Source of the DNA: Opitutales bacterium
GTDB lineage: Bacteria; Verrucomicrobiota; Verrucomicrobiia; Opitutales; JABSRG01
Direction: 5' to 3'
Assembly (NCBI GenBank): GCA_028280845.1
Contig: JANQKZ010000031.1
Coordinates: forward strand, 62,001 to 126,000
Length of the DNA stretch: 64,000 bases
How positions within the stretch are numbered: the first letter of the stretch is position 1; every line of letters starts with the position of its first letter. Made by a program: the position numbers and the translations under genes. The notes below the pieces were generated by a model, which did not search any database, was not told where the DNA came from, and worked only from the letters and a program-made list of their open reading frames with translations. Below, in pieces: positions 27,607 through 36,637 of the stretch.

Positions 27607-27628
27607 GAACCAACCAGTTGGTTGGTTC
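27607..27628. promoter_or_regulatory. 22-bp palindrome upstream of the PEP-CTERM gene
   Basis: The arms GAACCAACCA and TGGTTGGTTC are perfect reverse complements separated by GT. It lies 38 bases upstream of the minus-strand start codon, where an operator would sit. The AACCAACC/GGTTGGTT form is like TetR-family operators. No regulator gene is adjacent. Confidence 0.55.
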
Positions 27629-27892
27629 AAGATCCAGGCAATGATGCAGAGATCGGATTTCCAAATTCGGATTTAGGATTTTTCTTTTTGAATCCTACTC
27701 CCCGATGCCCCTCCGATAGCATTCACCGAAAGGGACATCGAGGTGTAAGAAAGTAAGCACTCTTGATCATGAAAACTGATAGTCCCCTCTCAAGTGTCAT
27801 ATTGTAAAAAAAGTGTAACCAACTTCGCTAACGCTGTAACAATTAGCGCATTGTTTCCTGAAAGAGGGCGAGCGCACCACCACCGAGCTCCA

Positions 27893-27920
27893 AGGTCCTG
27901 TAGGAGCTGCTCGGCAGCGA
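27893..27920. repeat. REP-like palindromic element
   Basis: The sequence around CTGTAGGAGCTGCTCGGCAG, with inverted GCTGC/GCAGC, is of the GTAGGAGC-type extragenic palindrome seen in many Gram-negative genomes. Only one copy is visible here, so repeat status is inferred from resemblance. Confidence 0.4.
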
Positions 27921-28037
27921 ACATCACCCCTGCATCCGGAAAAACTGGAAACGCCATCACTAATCCGATTTCGATTTCGGACAAATCCATCTCGCACCAC
28001 GCACCAGACGCTCACCTGAATCCTCATCCCCCTCAGT

Positions 28038-28829
28038 CTACGGAGGCGGAGGAGAATCCAGACTCTCCGGAATCGCAAACGCTTGGATCCTTAGCGACCC
28101 TCGTCGTTTCGGGGGTCGCAGCATGAAGATCACCCGCTGCTCCCCAGAAAACTGCAACACATTCTCAAACACAAGCTTCGGCCCGTCCCGGGTTTGAATG
28201 GCAAAGGCCGCGGTAAAATTGCGCGACAAATCAAATGGCCCGGTGGCGCCATCCGGCACCAGCATCTCTCGTCCGACCACCTGGCCAAAGAGATTGGCCC
28301 CGGTAGCGTTAAATACAATCAAGCTATCCCGAGGAAAGGCTCTCAGGCTATCATCCAGTGTATACACCTTATATTTCGGCCCGGGTAGGTCCCCTCCTAA
28401 TAGAGAGTCGGACTCCTGCGCAACCGGAAGAAAAAGGAACAGCGCCTCCTTCACCGGATTTTTGATATTCATATTGACGGAACCCACAGGAATACGAATC
28501 GGCGGCAACGCTGGATCCGGGTTAGGCTTTTCACGAAAAAAAACGATAGGGACCGGCCCCTCATACTCAATGGGCTGGGATCTCTGGTACTGCGAGAAAG
28601 ACAGGCTGACCGGCTGCTCATCCTCTTTTGCCTGCACCTTAATCCCGGAAAAATCCCCTCGCCCGATCGACATGGTTTTGAACACAGTCTCGACAGTGGG
28701 AGGTTCATCTACTGGCTGAGCAGTAAGAAATGGAAAATAGAAAATGAAAAATGGGAAAAGAAAGGCAAATCCCGCCTGATTGAGCCTTCGTCGCCACGCT
28801 TCCCATAATTTATGTCTATTCCTATCCAT
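28038..28829 (-). CDS. Exported protein of unknown function, partner of the PilX-like gene
   Basis: A 263-residue secreted protein I cannot assign to a family. The N-terminus has a basic stretch (RNRHKLWEAWRRRLNQ), then a strongly Phe-rich hydrophobic core (FLFPFFIFYFPFLTAQ) that looks like a signal peptide. The mature part has several beta-strand-like segments (for example VPIVFFREKPNPDPALPPIR and LIVFNATGANLFGQVVGREM) and ends in a Pro run. The DNA for the hydrophobic core resembles the intergenic T-rich repeat. It lies 57 bases after the 1011-residue prepilin-like gene on the same strand, so the two probably form one unit. Confidence 0.7.
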   Translation of the reverse strand: MDRNRHKLWEAWRRRLNQAGFAFLFPFFIFYFPFLTAQPVDEPPTVETVFKTMSIGRGDFSGIKVQAKEDEQPVSLSFSQYQRSQPIEYEGPVPIVFFREKPNPDPALPPIRIPVGSVNMNIKNPVKEALFLFLPVAQESDSLLGGDLPGPKYKVYTLDDSLRAFPRDSLIVFNATGANLFGQVVGREMLVPDGATGPFDLSRNFTAAFAIQTRDGPKLVFENVLQFSGEQRVIFMLRPPKRRGSLRIQAFAIPESLDSPPPP

Positions 28830-28886
28830 TCGTGATTAACGAAATCTTGGATCCCGCATCCCATAACTCACATCCCGTTCCCCCAC

Positions 28887-31800
28887 TTACACGTCCCCCT
28901 CATCCAACCAGCGGAAATCGAGGACGACAAAACGCCGACCAAAGACCCCTGGTGGATCGGCCTGATCTTGTTCCACTGCCGAGGGACTGCCGGGACTACT
29001 GAATTCGACTGGGTCTGGTATCCGCTGAACGGTTGCCTCACACCAGGCGCGACTTTCCAGTTCACCTGTGACCGAGTTTAGATGATCTCCGTAGGCCCGA
29101 ATTGTGAAGGTATCGGATCGGTTTTGCACAAAAGGCGCAATCGTGCTTAGAATATCCGCTTGCGTGAGAAAGCTGGGAGCGTAACGGGGAAACTGGTCAA
29201 ACGCGTTGTAGCCAATTTCCGTATAGGTCTGAAGTGTCGCCGTGTTGATCCGTGTATTATCAATGGCTTCCTGGAGGACACCTGAATTTACGAAATCCTC
29301 CATGCTTAAGAACGGCTCCCCCCGCCTTTTAATCGCCTCGACAATCGCTCCCGCCAGTTCGTCCACATCATTGATATCATCCGGATTTTCGCCCTCGCGC
29401 AGCTCTCGCATCCCAACGGTGAAAGCCGCGGCCCAATCGGGTTGCCATTTGTTTTTAAACCATTCCCGGTGTTCCTGCTGACTGACCTCTGGGTATTGTG
29501 GAAAACTGTTGGTATGGTTCCCTGCGTCGTCCCGGCCACGGGTATGGTGGGGGTGTTCAAAGTGTCGGTCCGCCCCCATCGGGAAGCGAAACAGGCCATT
29601 CTTCACTCGGGTACGCTCGACCGACTGGTAGGACTCGTTCCGCCGATAATCCCAATTATATAAATTGAGTCCGGACAGGACCGCCTTCCAGGCATCCACA
29701 CGCGTCGAGTGAATATTGAAGGCCCCATCCACCATGAAGTGACGCGCGCTCATGGGGGACCGGAGACGGTCGAGAGTCGCGGCTTCGCCAAACGGGCTGG
29801 CCACCAACTCCAGGTGCACATTAGGCAAGGGCATATTCCCCAGACTGGGTTGGTCCGGGTCGAGGAGCTGACCTGGTTGCCAGCTGCTTCCGGACTGCGG
29901 CACCGAGGAGAAGAAGTAGCGGTCAAAAGTCGCATTCAACTCCTCTCCCCAGGGGTTGCCGATACTGAACGGGCGCTTCCCATGCAAATAAAGATGTTGG
30001 AGCCAACCCACCGAAACAGGTTCGGTCGACGGGAAATCAAAAAACCGATGATAGTTGCTCCCGCCCTGGCCGCCGCCAAACCGCCCACCGCCATAAAAGA
30101 ACTCCGGCCGGCCGAGGAAAAGGGTCCCATCAATGGCAGCAAACCCCGGATCATCACTCACATCGAACATCACTGCTTCGGTAGCATCGCCCAGGTCAAA
30201 GGTCACGCTACGCGGATCAAATTCGCTCAACCACCGCTCTGTATCGGATGGCGTCACTCCATCCAGTCGCTGCACTTCATCGTAAAAGCGAAAGTGATAC
30301 ACAAACTGAAAATCACCATAGCTCGGATCACTCCGAGACCGGATGTTGATAGGTCGGAATGGAGCAGTATCCAAGCCACCAAATTCGATGTTTTGGTATT
30401 CCTTAACCAGATCACCATCCAGGGTCAAAATACGGATATTGATCGTAGCAGCCGGTGCCGTGATTCGAAAAAAGTCATCAGTTACCCGATTGGGATTCGG
30501 ATCCCCGGTAAGTCCTTGGGGAAGCTCCGCTTGCACGATTTGCCGGATATTCCGTACCTCCCCCACATTCATCTTATCGTAAATATCGAAGCGAAAGTCA
30601 TTCCACTGGAAGCTTCGGTCCGTGAGTTGATCTTCCCAGGTCAGGTTCGCCACATCAACCTGGATGGTCCCACTTTCGGATCCACTCGCTCCGCGCCCTG
30701 TCTCCCACTCTACCGTGAACCGGGGCATATGATCAAACTCGATAATGAAATCATCGTTGTTCCGTGGGGTAAATCCAAGCGGGAAGGTATATGGATTCCA
30801 GACATCAGCTCGCAGCCGCATCGCCATTTTCAATTGATTGCTCCGGGCAACTGTCCGGAAGAATCCACAATAGAGCGCCATTTCGGTCAACACCAGCGGG
30901 ATAGGGTTCGCCGGTGACCCAATAGTGAGCACATCGGGGGACACTCCTCGATTCGGCGCGTAATCATTCCCATCCACCCGCTGGCCAATAAAGCTTTTGA
31001 ACTCTGAATTGATGGGAAAAGGGCCATCGGTGTCTTCCATTGCTATGCTCGACAGGTCCAACTTCAACCCACCCGAAGCACTATTGGACAATACTCCCCG
31101 GTGATTCCAGGTCAGATCGTGATACCGATCGGCAAGAACCAGAGGGTCGATATCTTGCACAAAGGACAGCTGGTCAAAATGCTGAATGCGCGCAATGTCG
31201 GCCTCACGGCTCTGCCAGGCATCCGATTCTGCAGTCTCATCAATGGATTCAAAATAAACCTCCTGCCGGGGTCGTCCGGCAGTCAACTGTATCATGCGTC
31301 CACGTTCCTCATCATCATAGTTGGGGTTGGACTTCAGGGCAGCTTGCCGATTCCATTTTCCCAGGCTACCTTTGACCCCCAGATCTGCCACCCACCAGGC
31401 CATGTTGCCCAGGGCGGCTTCATTGGCATCAGGGATAGAAATCCGATGCACCCGGACAAGATTCGCTCCATCCGTACCAGCCCCTAAGGTCCCTTCGCCG
31501 AGCAACTCCACCGTCTCGGATGAGCTATATACAAACCCGGGATCAAACGGATCGGGATTGTCCTGTGGGTAGGACACCATCCATTCCGGTTCAGTATTCG
31601 CGCCCAAGGTCGAGTCCCACACCCCCACGACGTGTTGATTTGCCGGAGCCGTCTGCACCCCTAAAATTCGGGCGGGAGCCGTCGCGCGCTGGTCCGGTCC
31701 CGCTGTTTTTTGCAAATTCCCCAAAGCAACCATCAAAGCCAGCCTTGCATGCTCCCGAGCAACTGTTTCCTTGCGGGCGAGATCCGCCACTTGCGATTCC

Positions 31801-31922
31801 ACCCGCACCACGGCAGTAAACCCAACGATAGAGATCAAAAGAAAACTCATCAGGGCCAGGGCTATGAGCAGGGCAAAGCCCTCCTTCCGTCTGTCAGATC
31901 GACTAAGGTCTCGAGAAAGCAC
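28887..31922 (-). CDS. Very large PilX-like/Verrucomicrobia-type prepilin-domain protein
   Basis: A 1011-residue protein beginning with a prepilin-like leader: basic RSDRRKEG, then FALLIALALMSFLLISIVGFTAVVRV. Cleavage after Gly is expected, and the conserved Glu5 of major pilins is absent, as in PilX/GspK. A long helix follows (VAREHARLALMVALGNLQKTAGPDQRATAPARILG, written in family style), then a large beta-rich exported domain. This is like the first protein of the Verru_Chthon pseudopilin cassettes, but the small cassette pilins B-D are not adjacent. The start is a GTG (31922). Surface display or secretion in a pilus-like assembly is inferred. Confidence 0.75.
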   Translation of the reverse strand: MLSRDLSRSDRRKEGFALLIALALMSFLLISIVGFTAVVRVESQVADLARKETVAREHARLALMVALGNLQKTAGPDQRATAPARILGVQTAPANQHVVGVWDSTLGANTEPEWMVSYPQDNPDPFDPGFVYSSSETVELLGEGTLGAGTDGANLVRVHRISIPDANEAALGNMAWWVADLGVKGSLGKWNRQAALKSNPNYDDEERGRMIQLTAGRPRQEVYFESIDETAESDAWQSREADIARIQHFDQLSFVQDIDPLVLADRYHDLTWNHRGVLSNSASGGLKLDLSSIAMEDTDGPFPINSEFKSFIGQRVDGNDYAPNRGVSPDVLTIGSPANPIPLVLTEMALYCGFFRTVARSNQLKMAMRLRADVWNPYTFPLGFTPRNNDDFIIEFDHMPRFTVEWETGRGASGSESGTIQVDVANLTWEDQLTDRSFQWNDFRFDIYDKMNVGEVRNIRQIVQAELPQGLTGDPNPNRVTDDFFRITAPAATINIRILTLDGDLVKEYQNIEFGGLDTAPFRPINIRSRSDPSYGDFQFVYHFRFYDEVQRLDGVTPSDTERWLSEFDPRSVTFDLGDATEAVMFDVSDDPGFAAIDGTLFLGRPEFFYGGGRFGGGQGGSNYHRFFDFPSTEPVSVGWLQHLYLHGKRPFSIGNPWGEELNATFDRYFFSSVPQSGSSWQPGQLLDPDQPSLGNMPLPNVHLELVASPFGEAATLDRLRSPMSARHFMVDGAFNIHSTRVDAWKAVLSGLNLYNWDYRRNESYQSVERTRVKNGLFRFPMGADRHFEHPHHTRGRDDAGNHTNSFPQYPEVSQQEHREWFKNKWQPDWAAAFTVGMRELREGENPDDINDVDELAGAIVEAIKRRGEPFLSMEDFVNSGVLQEAIDNTRINTATLQTYTEIGYNAFDQFPRYAPSFLTQADILSTIAPFVQNRSDTFTIRAYGDHLNSVTGELESRAWCEATVQRIPDPVEFSSPGSPSAVEQDQADPPGVFGRRFVVLDFRWLDEGDV

Positions 31923-32014
31923 GATGCTTGAGGCTTAGGTCCCTGAATTGCTTAAGCAATACCGGATTTTGATTTTTCCGTGCAATTTGCCCCTTCAATC
32001 GCTAGTCCACTCGC

Positions 32015-32863
32015 ATGACAGTTGGATCCTCGCTTCGTGTCCCTACCCTGTTCGGACTGCTACTGGGGATCAGTTTCTGTGCAAGCCTGGTCCATTTCAA
32101 TCGTCCGGCCCGAGATGACCGCAACTGGAATACCGTCGGCCAGATCATCCCTTATGCCACAATCGAGGGAAATGAGATCACCATTTTCGATTACCGAAAC
32201 TTCTCGTTCTATCCGGACCGCACCGTCAAAGCAGATACCCGTATTACCAAAATAATCTCTCTGAACCAGCTCGATTCACTCTGGTTCATAAAAGAAGACT
32301 TTGGTGCATTCGATGGGTTTGCACATACCATGCTCAGTTTTGGTCTCAAGAATGGGGAGTATGTATGCTTTTCAGTCGAAGCACGACGTGAAGCAGATGA
32401 AACCTACTCCGGCTGGAGAGGACTTTGGCGAACTTACGAATTGATGATTCAGGTGGGGGATGAGCGAGATTTCATCGGCCAACGCACCCACATTGACAAT
32501 CCACCCACGGTCTACCTCTATCCTGTTCCCAGTATTACGTCTCCCCACCTCGAATCCCTCTTCATCTCGCTTCTTGAGCATATGAATTCCATCTACAACC
32601 AGCCCGAATGGTATAATACCCTCACTTCCAATTGCACCAACACCCTCTACCGGCACGCGGAGTACGCCACTGGGATCAATATCCCGGTTACTTGGAATTC
32701 GATCATGCCGGGGTATTCTGACAAGGTAGCTTACCGTATGGGAATCATACCCAACTCGCTTCCCTTTCAAGCCAACCGAGATAAATATCGCATCGACCCC
32801 TCTGGCATCTCCTGGGATGATCCCGAGTTTTCCCAAAAACTGAGGGTCGGGAAAAACCCCTGA
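32015..32863 (+). CDS. DUF4105 protein, membrane-anchored
   Basis: A 282-residue protein with an N-terminal hydrophobic segment (residues 10-26, VPTLFGLLLGISFCASL), so periplasmic. The DUF4105/Lnb N-terminal-type domain is recognised from DFGAFDGFAHTMLSFG (about 94-109), YSGWRGLWRTYELM and the TLTSNCTNTLYRH motif (about 204-216) with its conserved Cys. Catalysis by a Cys-His pair is suspected for the fold, not shown. The rhodanese gene starts 11 bases after its stop, so they are probably co-transcribed. Confidence 0.8.
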   Translation: MTVGSSLRVPTLFGLLLGISFCASLVHFNRPARDDRNWNTVGQIIPYATIEGNEITIFDYRNFSFYPDRTVKADTRITKIISLNQLDSLWFIKEDFGAFDGFAHTMLSFGLKNGEYVCFSVEARREADETYSGWRGLWRTYELMIQVGDERDFIGQRTHIDNPPTVYLYPVPSITSPHLESLFISLLEHMNSIYNQPEWYNTLTSNCTNTLYRHAEYATGINIPVTWNSIMPGYSDKVAYRMGIIPNSLPFQANRDKYRIDPSGISWDDPEFSQKLRVGKNP

Positions 32864-32873
32864 AGTTTAGCCT

Positions 32874-33266
32874 GTGGATACTATCATTTACATCGCCGTC
32901 ATGATTGCAGTGTTTGTCATCGTTAAACGCCTCATCTTTCCCGTTGCTGGCGGTAACCGAGTCAAGCTCGCCCTAAACGGCGGAGCCCCCGTTCTCGACG
33001 TCAGGACACAGCCGGAATACGACCAGCAGGCGATCCGGGGAACAGTTAACCTCCCGCTCGACCGGATATCCGAAGATACAATAGCTGAGCTGGCCCCGGA
33101 TAAAACCAAACCGCTACTGGTTCATTGCCTGACCGGCACCCGCTCCGGTATAGCCACCAAAAAGCTGCGCGCCTTTGGCTATGCCGAAGTCTATAATCTG
33201 GGAAGCCTTCCACGGGCCAAAGCCCTCCTTAAACAAGCCGGGTTCAACCGCACCGAGGACTCATAG
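32874..33266 (+). CDS. Membrane-anchored rhodanese-domain protein
   Basis: A 130-residue protein with an N-terminal transmembrane helix (about 3-25) and a single rhodanese domain: VLDVRTQPEYDQQAIRGTVN and the active-site loop VHCLTGTRSG with catalytic Cys. It transfers sulfane sulfur or acts as a persulfide carrier; the partner is unknown. The start is GTG (32874). It follows the DUF4105 gene closely. Confidence 0.88.
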   Translation: MDTIIYIAVMIAVFVIVKRLIFPVAGGNRVKLALNGGAPVLDVRTQPEYDQQAIRGTVNLPLDRISEDTIAELAPDKTKPLLVHCLTGTRSGIATKKLRAFGYAEVYNLGSLPRAKALLKQAGFNRTEDS

Positions 33267-33362
33267 GAAGGAAACAGCCGGATTCTTCCTGGAGCCAGGG
33301 CGCCCTCCCCCTGGATGCGTCTTGGTGTTGAATATTGGACACTTCCCTCTAATTTATCGGGA

Positions 33363-33824
33363 ATGAGCAATGGTAAAGACTTTGCGGATGTAGTGGAGCT
33401 GATCCAACGGGAAGATCCTCGGTTTGAGAAGGGCGCCTACTTTTTTGTACGGCAGGCCCTCGACCATACCTTGAAAAATATTAAGAAGCAGCAACAGGAA
33501 CAGACCCGCACCAGTAGCCATGTGAGCGGCCATGAACTCCTCGAAGGTATCCGTGACTTCGCCCTAGAGCAGTATGGCCCCATGTCGTTGACCCTGCTGA
33601 ATACTTGGAACGTCCAAACCTGTTCAGATTTCGGGGATATCGTTTTCAATCTCGTTGACTACGGTGTCCTGGGAAAAACAGAGAATGACCGTCCCGAAGA
33701 CTTCCGTGATGGTTACGACTTTTTCGAAGCGTTCGCGAAACCCTTTCTCCCGAGCCAGCCGGTAGAACACTTTAACCGTGTGTTCAGCGCGGAAAACGAG
33801 GAGCCCAATCCAGAAGCAAATTAG
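33363..33824 (+). CDS. Minf_1886-family protein
   Basis: A 153-residue soluble protein of a family found mainly in Verrucomicrobiota and Planctomycetota (Minf_1886, TIGR04138). Characteristic stretches are FEKGAYFFVRQALDHTL (about 20-36), SGHELLEGIRDFALEQYG and WNVQTCSDFGDIVFNLVD. Function is unknown. The ATG at 33363 (MSNGKDFADVVELI) is preferred; the frame extends upstream to 33315 without family similarity. It is convergent with the M16 protease. Confidence 0.82.
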   Translation: MSNGKDFADVVELIQREDPRFEKGAYFFVRQALDHTLKNIKKQQQEQTRTSSHVSGHELLEGIRDFALEQYGPMSLTLLNTWNVQTCSDFGDIVFNLVDYGVLGKTENDRPEDFRDGYDFFEAFAKPFLPSQPVEHFNRVFSAENEEPNPEAN

Positions 33825-33866
33825 CAGCCTCCACCCTGGACCCTGTGCCTGTAGGACAGATAGAGA

Positions 33867-36431
33867 TTACTCCTCCGGCAGAATCGTGAGTCGGATTTTG
33901 GAATTTTCTCGAAATTGTGAGTCTGCGAAGGCCTGCAGATCCCCTACAGTAACCTGATCCACCCGGTGCGGATAGCTTTGCCAATCGTTGATCTCCAACC
34001 CGTAAAGCGCATTCAGGATCGCCTGCATAGCTCTAGAGTTGGGCGTTTGTAGCCCCATGCGTTTCCGAGCTTTCATACGGGTCTGGCAGCGGGTCAGTTC
34101 ATCCGCTTCAATCCCTCCGTCTTTAACCCGCTTCACCTCAGCGTCGATTTCAGCATAAACCTGCTCAACGGCCTCCGCATGGGTACCTCCATAAAAGGTG
34201 AACATTCCTGTATGCAGGCCAACCATCCGGGTCGCCCCGATATAATAAGCCAGTCCCTGCTCTTCGCGAACGCGCTCAAACAAGCGGCTGGACATCCCAC
34301 TAAACAGTTCATCCATTACCTCGGCCACGAGAGCATAATCCGATTTAAGTCCTACGTCCGGGTAGGCATCAAACACTACAGCCTGCTCTCGAGGCAAGTG
34401 AAGTTCCTGATGCATCGAATCCTCAGGGCCTGCGAAACAGCCCCCCATGATGTTAAATGCCTTGCGCGGTAATTGGGAAAGCAACTCAGTGAGTTGGTCG
34501 AGAACGGAATCCCGATCAAAGTCGCCAGATACCGCCACGACACAGTTGGAGGCTACGACCAGTCGCTCAAAATGCTGGCGAACCAACTCAGGCGTTAACT
34601 GTTTAAGGGTATCCACCGTGCCCAGGCGACCATAGGCATAGGGGTGCTGCTGAAAAAAGGACTGTCGTAAATGAAACTGCCCATAACCGACAATGTCATC
34701 CATGGCCTCTTCGATCTCATCTATTTGGGACTCGCGTTCCGTCTCAAAGGTGTCCGCATGGAAAGCCGGCTCGAAAAGTCCTCCCTTCAAAAAACCGATC
34801 GCTCGGCTAAAATCTTGCGAAAGGGTTTCTACGCCGAATCCAAAGGAGTTATTTCCACAAAAGTCAGAGAAACTTCCGCCCCAGTTTTCAATGGACTCCG
34901 CCACCTGTCCAGCTGACTTCGACTCCGTATCTTTGGTCAGCAGAGTTGCCAACAAAGAGGTAATCCCTCGCTGGTCTTGGGGTTCGTATAATGAGCTACC
35001 AAGAAAACCCGTACGCAGATGGACCTTGGGCAGACGCGTGCTGGGATCCAGAAGGATCTTTGCACCGTTTTCTAGTTCCACCAGCTCAAACTCGGGTACC
35101 GCCCCCCGCCGACCTGTCTTCGCGGCAACAGGGGGTTTTGAGCCCACAGCAGGATTTTCAATCAACTTCACAAAGGTCTCGGTAACCGGCTGGAAATAGG
35201 TAGGAATCAAGTTATGGAGATCCTCCTGGGTCACCATGGCTAACCGGTCAAAGTAGGTCTTGGAAAATTCGAGATCTCCCACTACCACTTCGCCAATCCC
35301 CAAGCGAGAGGCCTGCCCACTCATGGTTTTCCGCGTATTCAACTCGCCGACGATCGCCTTCCGTCGGGCTTTCTCCAAATCTGCCTCATTCACTGTCCGT
35401 CTGGGGAATGCTTCAAACACTTGCCTCACGGCCGAAGCGGCTCGATCTCCGTCCTTCATCTCTCCTGAGTACCATATCCAAAATAGCCCCCCGTTTCCCG
35501 GCATCCATGCCGAGGCATCAATGTAACTCACCAGACTCAATTGATCTCGTATCTCCTTCCACAGAATGGCGCTATCCCCCCACCCCATTAATGTGGCAAG
35601 CACATCCAGGGCAGGCGCATCCGGATGTGAAAGACCGGGAATCTTCCAGGCGAGCCCACCTCGATACAGGTTAACATCCCCGCGCAACTCCTGGAATCGT
35701 GGGCCGAGCTGTGGCCGTTCCTGAGGGACCAGTGGAGACAAGGTGCGCACTTGGGGAATGCCTTCCGTCTTCTCCATGCAGGCGGCATAGGCGATCTCGG
35801 GATCCACCGCCCCCACGAGGATCAACACCGTGTTCGCAGGCGTATACCGCCCTCGATAGTAACGCTCCAGCTCTCCATGCGTCACTGACTCGAAGAGTGG
35901 ACGATGCCCGATCACCGGGTATTGATACGCATGCTGGTGATACGCCGTTCCCATGAGGCCATACATGAGCTGCCGGTCCGGGTCATCGAGGCCCATATCT
36001 ATCTCTCGCAATATCACATCCCGTTCACTGCTGAATTCATCTGCTGGTATCCGTGAATGGAACACGATGTCCGTAATTACATCGAGAGCGTCTTCAAACC
36101 CATCACTGGGACAATCAATGTAATACACCGTGCGGTCATACGTGGTATAAGCATTGATGTTTCCCCCCAGCGCATGAACCTCTCGGGATATACCGGTAGA
36201 AGACCGGCGTTCCGTCCCCTTAAACAACATATGCTCCAAAAAATGGGAGAGCCCACAGCCCAGCATATCGCCTTCATGGATACTCCCCGTCTTGACCCAG
36301 GCCTGAACCGAAACCACCTCCGCGCTGCTGTCCTCCTTGAAGATGACGGTCAACCCGTTCGGTAATACCCAACGCTGTGGTTTATCATTGAACAGTCGGT
36401 CAAGAAGCGGATCAAGGGAATCAATAGACAC
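33867..36431 (-). CDS. M16-family zinc metallopeptidase (pitrilysin-like, two M16 units)
   Basis: An approximately 854-residue protease with an intact first M16 domain: zinc motif HFLEH with the third ligand about 76 residues later (RDVILREIDMG), plus R/Y-type residues downstream. The second half (from about 430) is an inactive M16 unit without HxxEH, as is usual. Substrates are likely small peptides in cytoplasm or periplasm; no clear signal peptide is seen with the chosen start. I prefer the GTG at 36431 (VSIDSLDPLLDRL), because the region before it is a T-rich repeat; the longest frame starts at 36533. Confidence 0.9.
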   Translation of the reverse strand: MSIDSLDPLLDRLFNDKPQRWVLPNGLTVIFKEDSSAEVVSVQAWVKTGSIHEGDMLGCGLSHFLEHMLFKGTERRSSTGISREVHALGGNINAYTTYDRTVYYIDCPSDGFEDALDVITDIVFHSRIPADEFSSERDVILREIDMGLDDPDRQLMYGLMGTAYHQHAYQYPVIGHRPLFESVTHGELERYYRGRYTPANTVLILVGAVDPEIAYAACMEKTEGIPQVRTLSPLVPQERPQLGPRFQELRGDVNLYRGGLAWKIPGLSHPDAPALDVLATLMGWGDSAILWKEIRDQLSLVSYIDASAWMPGNGGLFWIWYSGEMKDGDRAASAVRQVFEAFPRRTVNEADLEKARRKAIVGELNTRKTMSGQASRLGIGEVVVGDLEFSKTYFDRLAMVTQEDLHNLIPTYFQPVTETFVKLIENPAVGSKPPVAAKTGRRGAVPEFELVELENGAKILLDPSTRLPKVHLRTGFLGSSLYEPQDQRGITSLLATLLTKDTESKSAGQVAESIENWGGSFSDFCGNNSFGFGVETLSQDFSRAIGFLKGGLFEPAFHADTFETERESQIDEIEEAMDDIVGYGQFHLRQSFFQQHPYAYGRLGTVDTLKQLTPELVRQHFERLVVASNCVVAVSGDFDRDSVLDQLTELLSQLPRKAFNIMGGCFAGPEDSMHQELHLPREQAVVFDAYPDVGLKSDYALVAEVMDELFSGMSSRLFERVREEQGLAYYIGATRMVGLHTGMFTFYGGTHAEAVEQVYAEIDAEVKRVKDGGIEADELTRCQTRMKARKRMGLQTPNSRAMQAILNALYGLEINDWQSYPHRVDQVTVGDLQAFADSQFRENSKIRLTILPEE

Positions 36432-36637
36432 AAGGGAAATGGAAAGTGAAAAATCTAAAATTGAAAAGGGCTTTGTCGGTTTTTCTAGTGTATTCCGCAC
36501 CAGGTAGGACAAAATAACCCCGGTCAGCTGCATAGAACCATGGAGACGGCTTGTCCCTCAGGCCACAAAACAGCCGAACCCCCCACGGGGTAAGGGCACC
36601 ACGTTCCAGGCGCAATAAACCCAAAACCACCTCCAGC

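Larger units (their letters stand above)
27570..28037. other. 468-bp intergenic region
   Basis: Besides the palindrome at 27607-27628, this stretch holds a T-rich repeat-like segment (27656-27698, with GGATTTAGGATTTTTC) and a REP-like element (27893-27920). I see no credible gene; the short minus-strand frame reaching 28078 runs through the REP-like element and overlaps the next gene in another frame. Confidence 0.5.

Noticed and set aside
27797-28078. 93-residue minus-strand ORF after the 28038-28829 gene
   Set aside because: It is Arg/Val/Cys-biased, crosses the REP-like element and overlaps the real gene in another frame.
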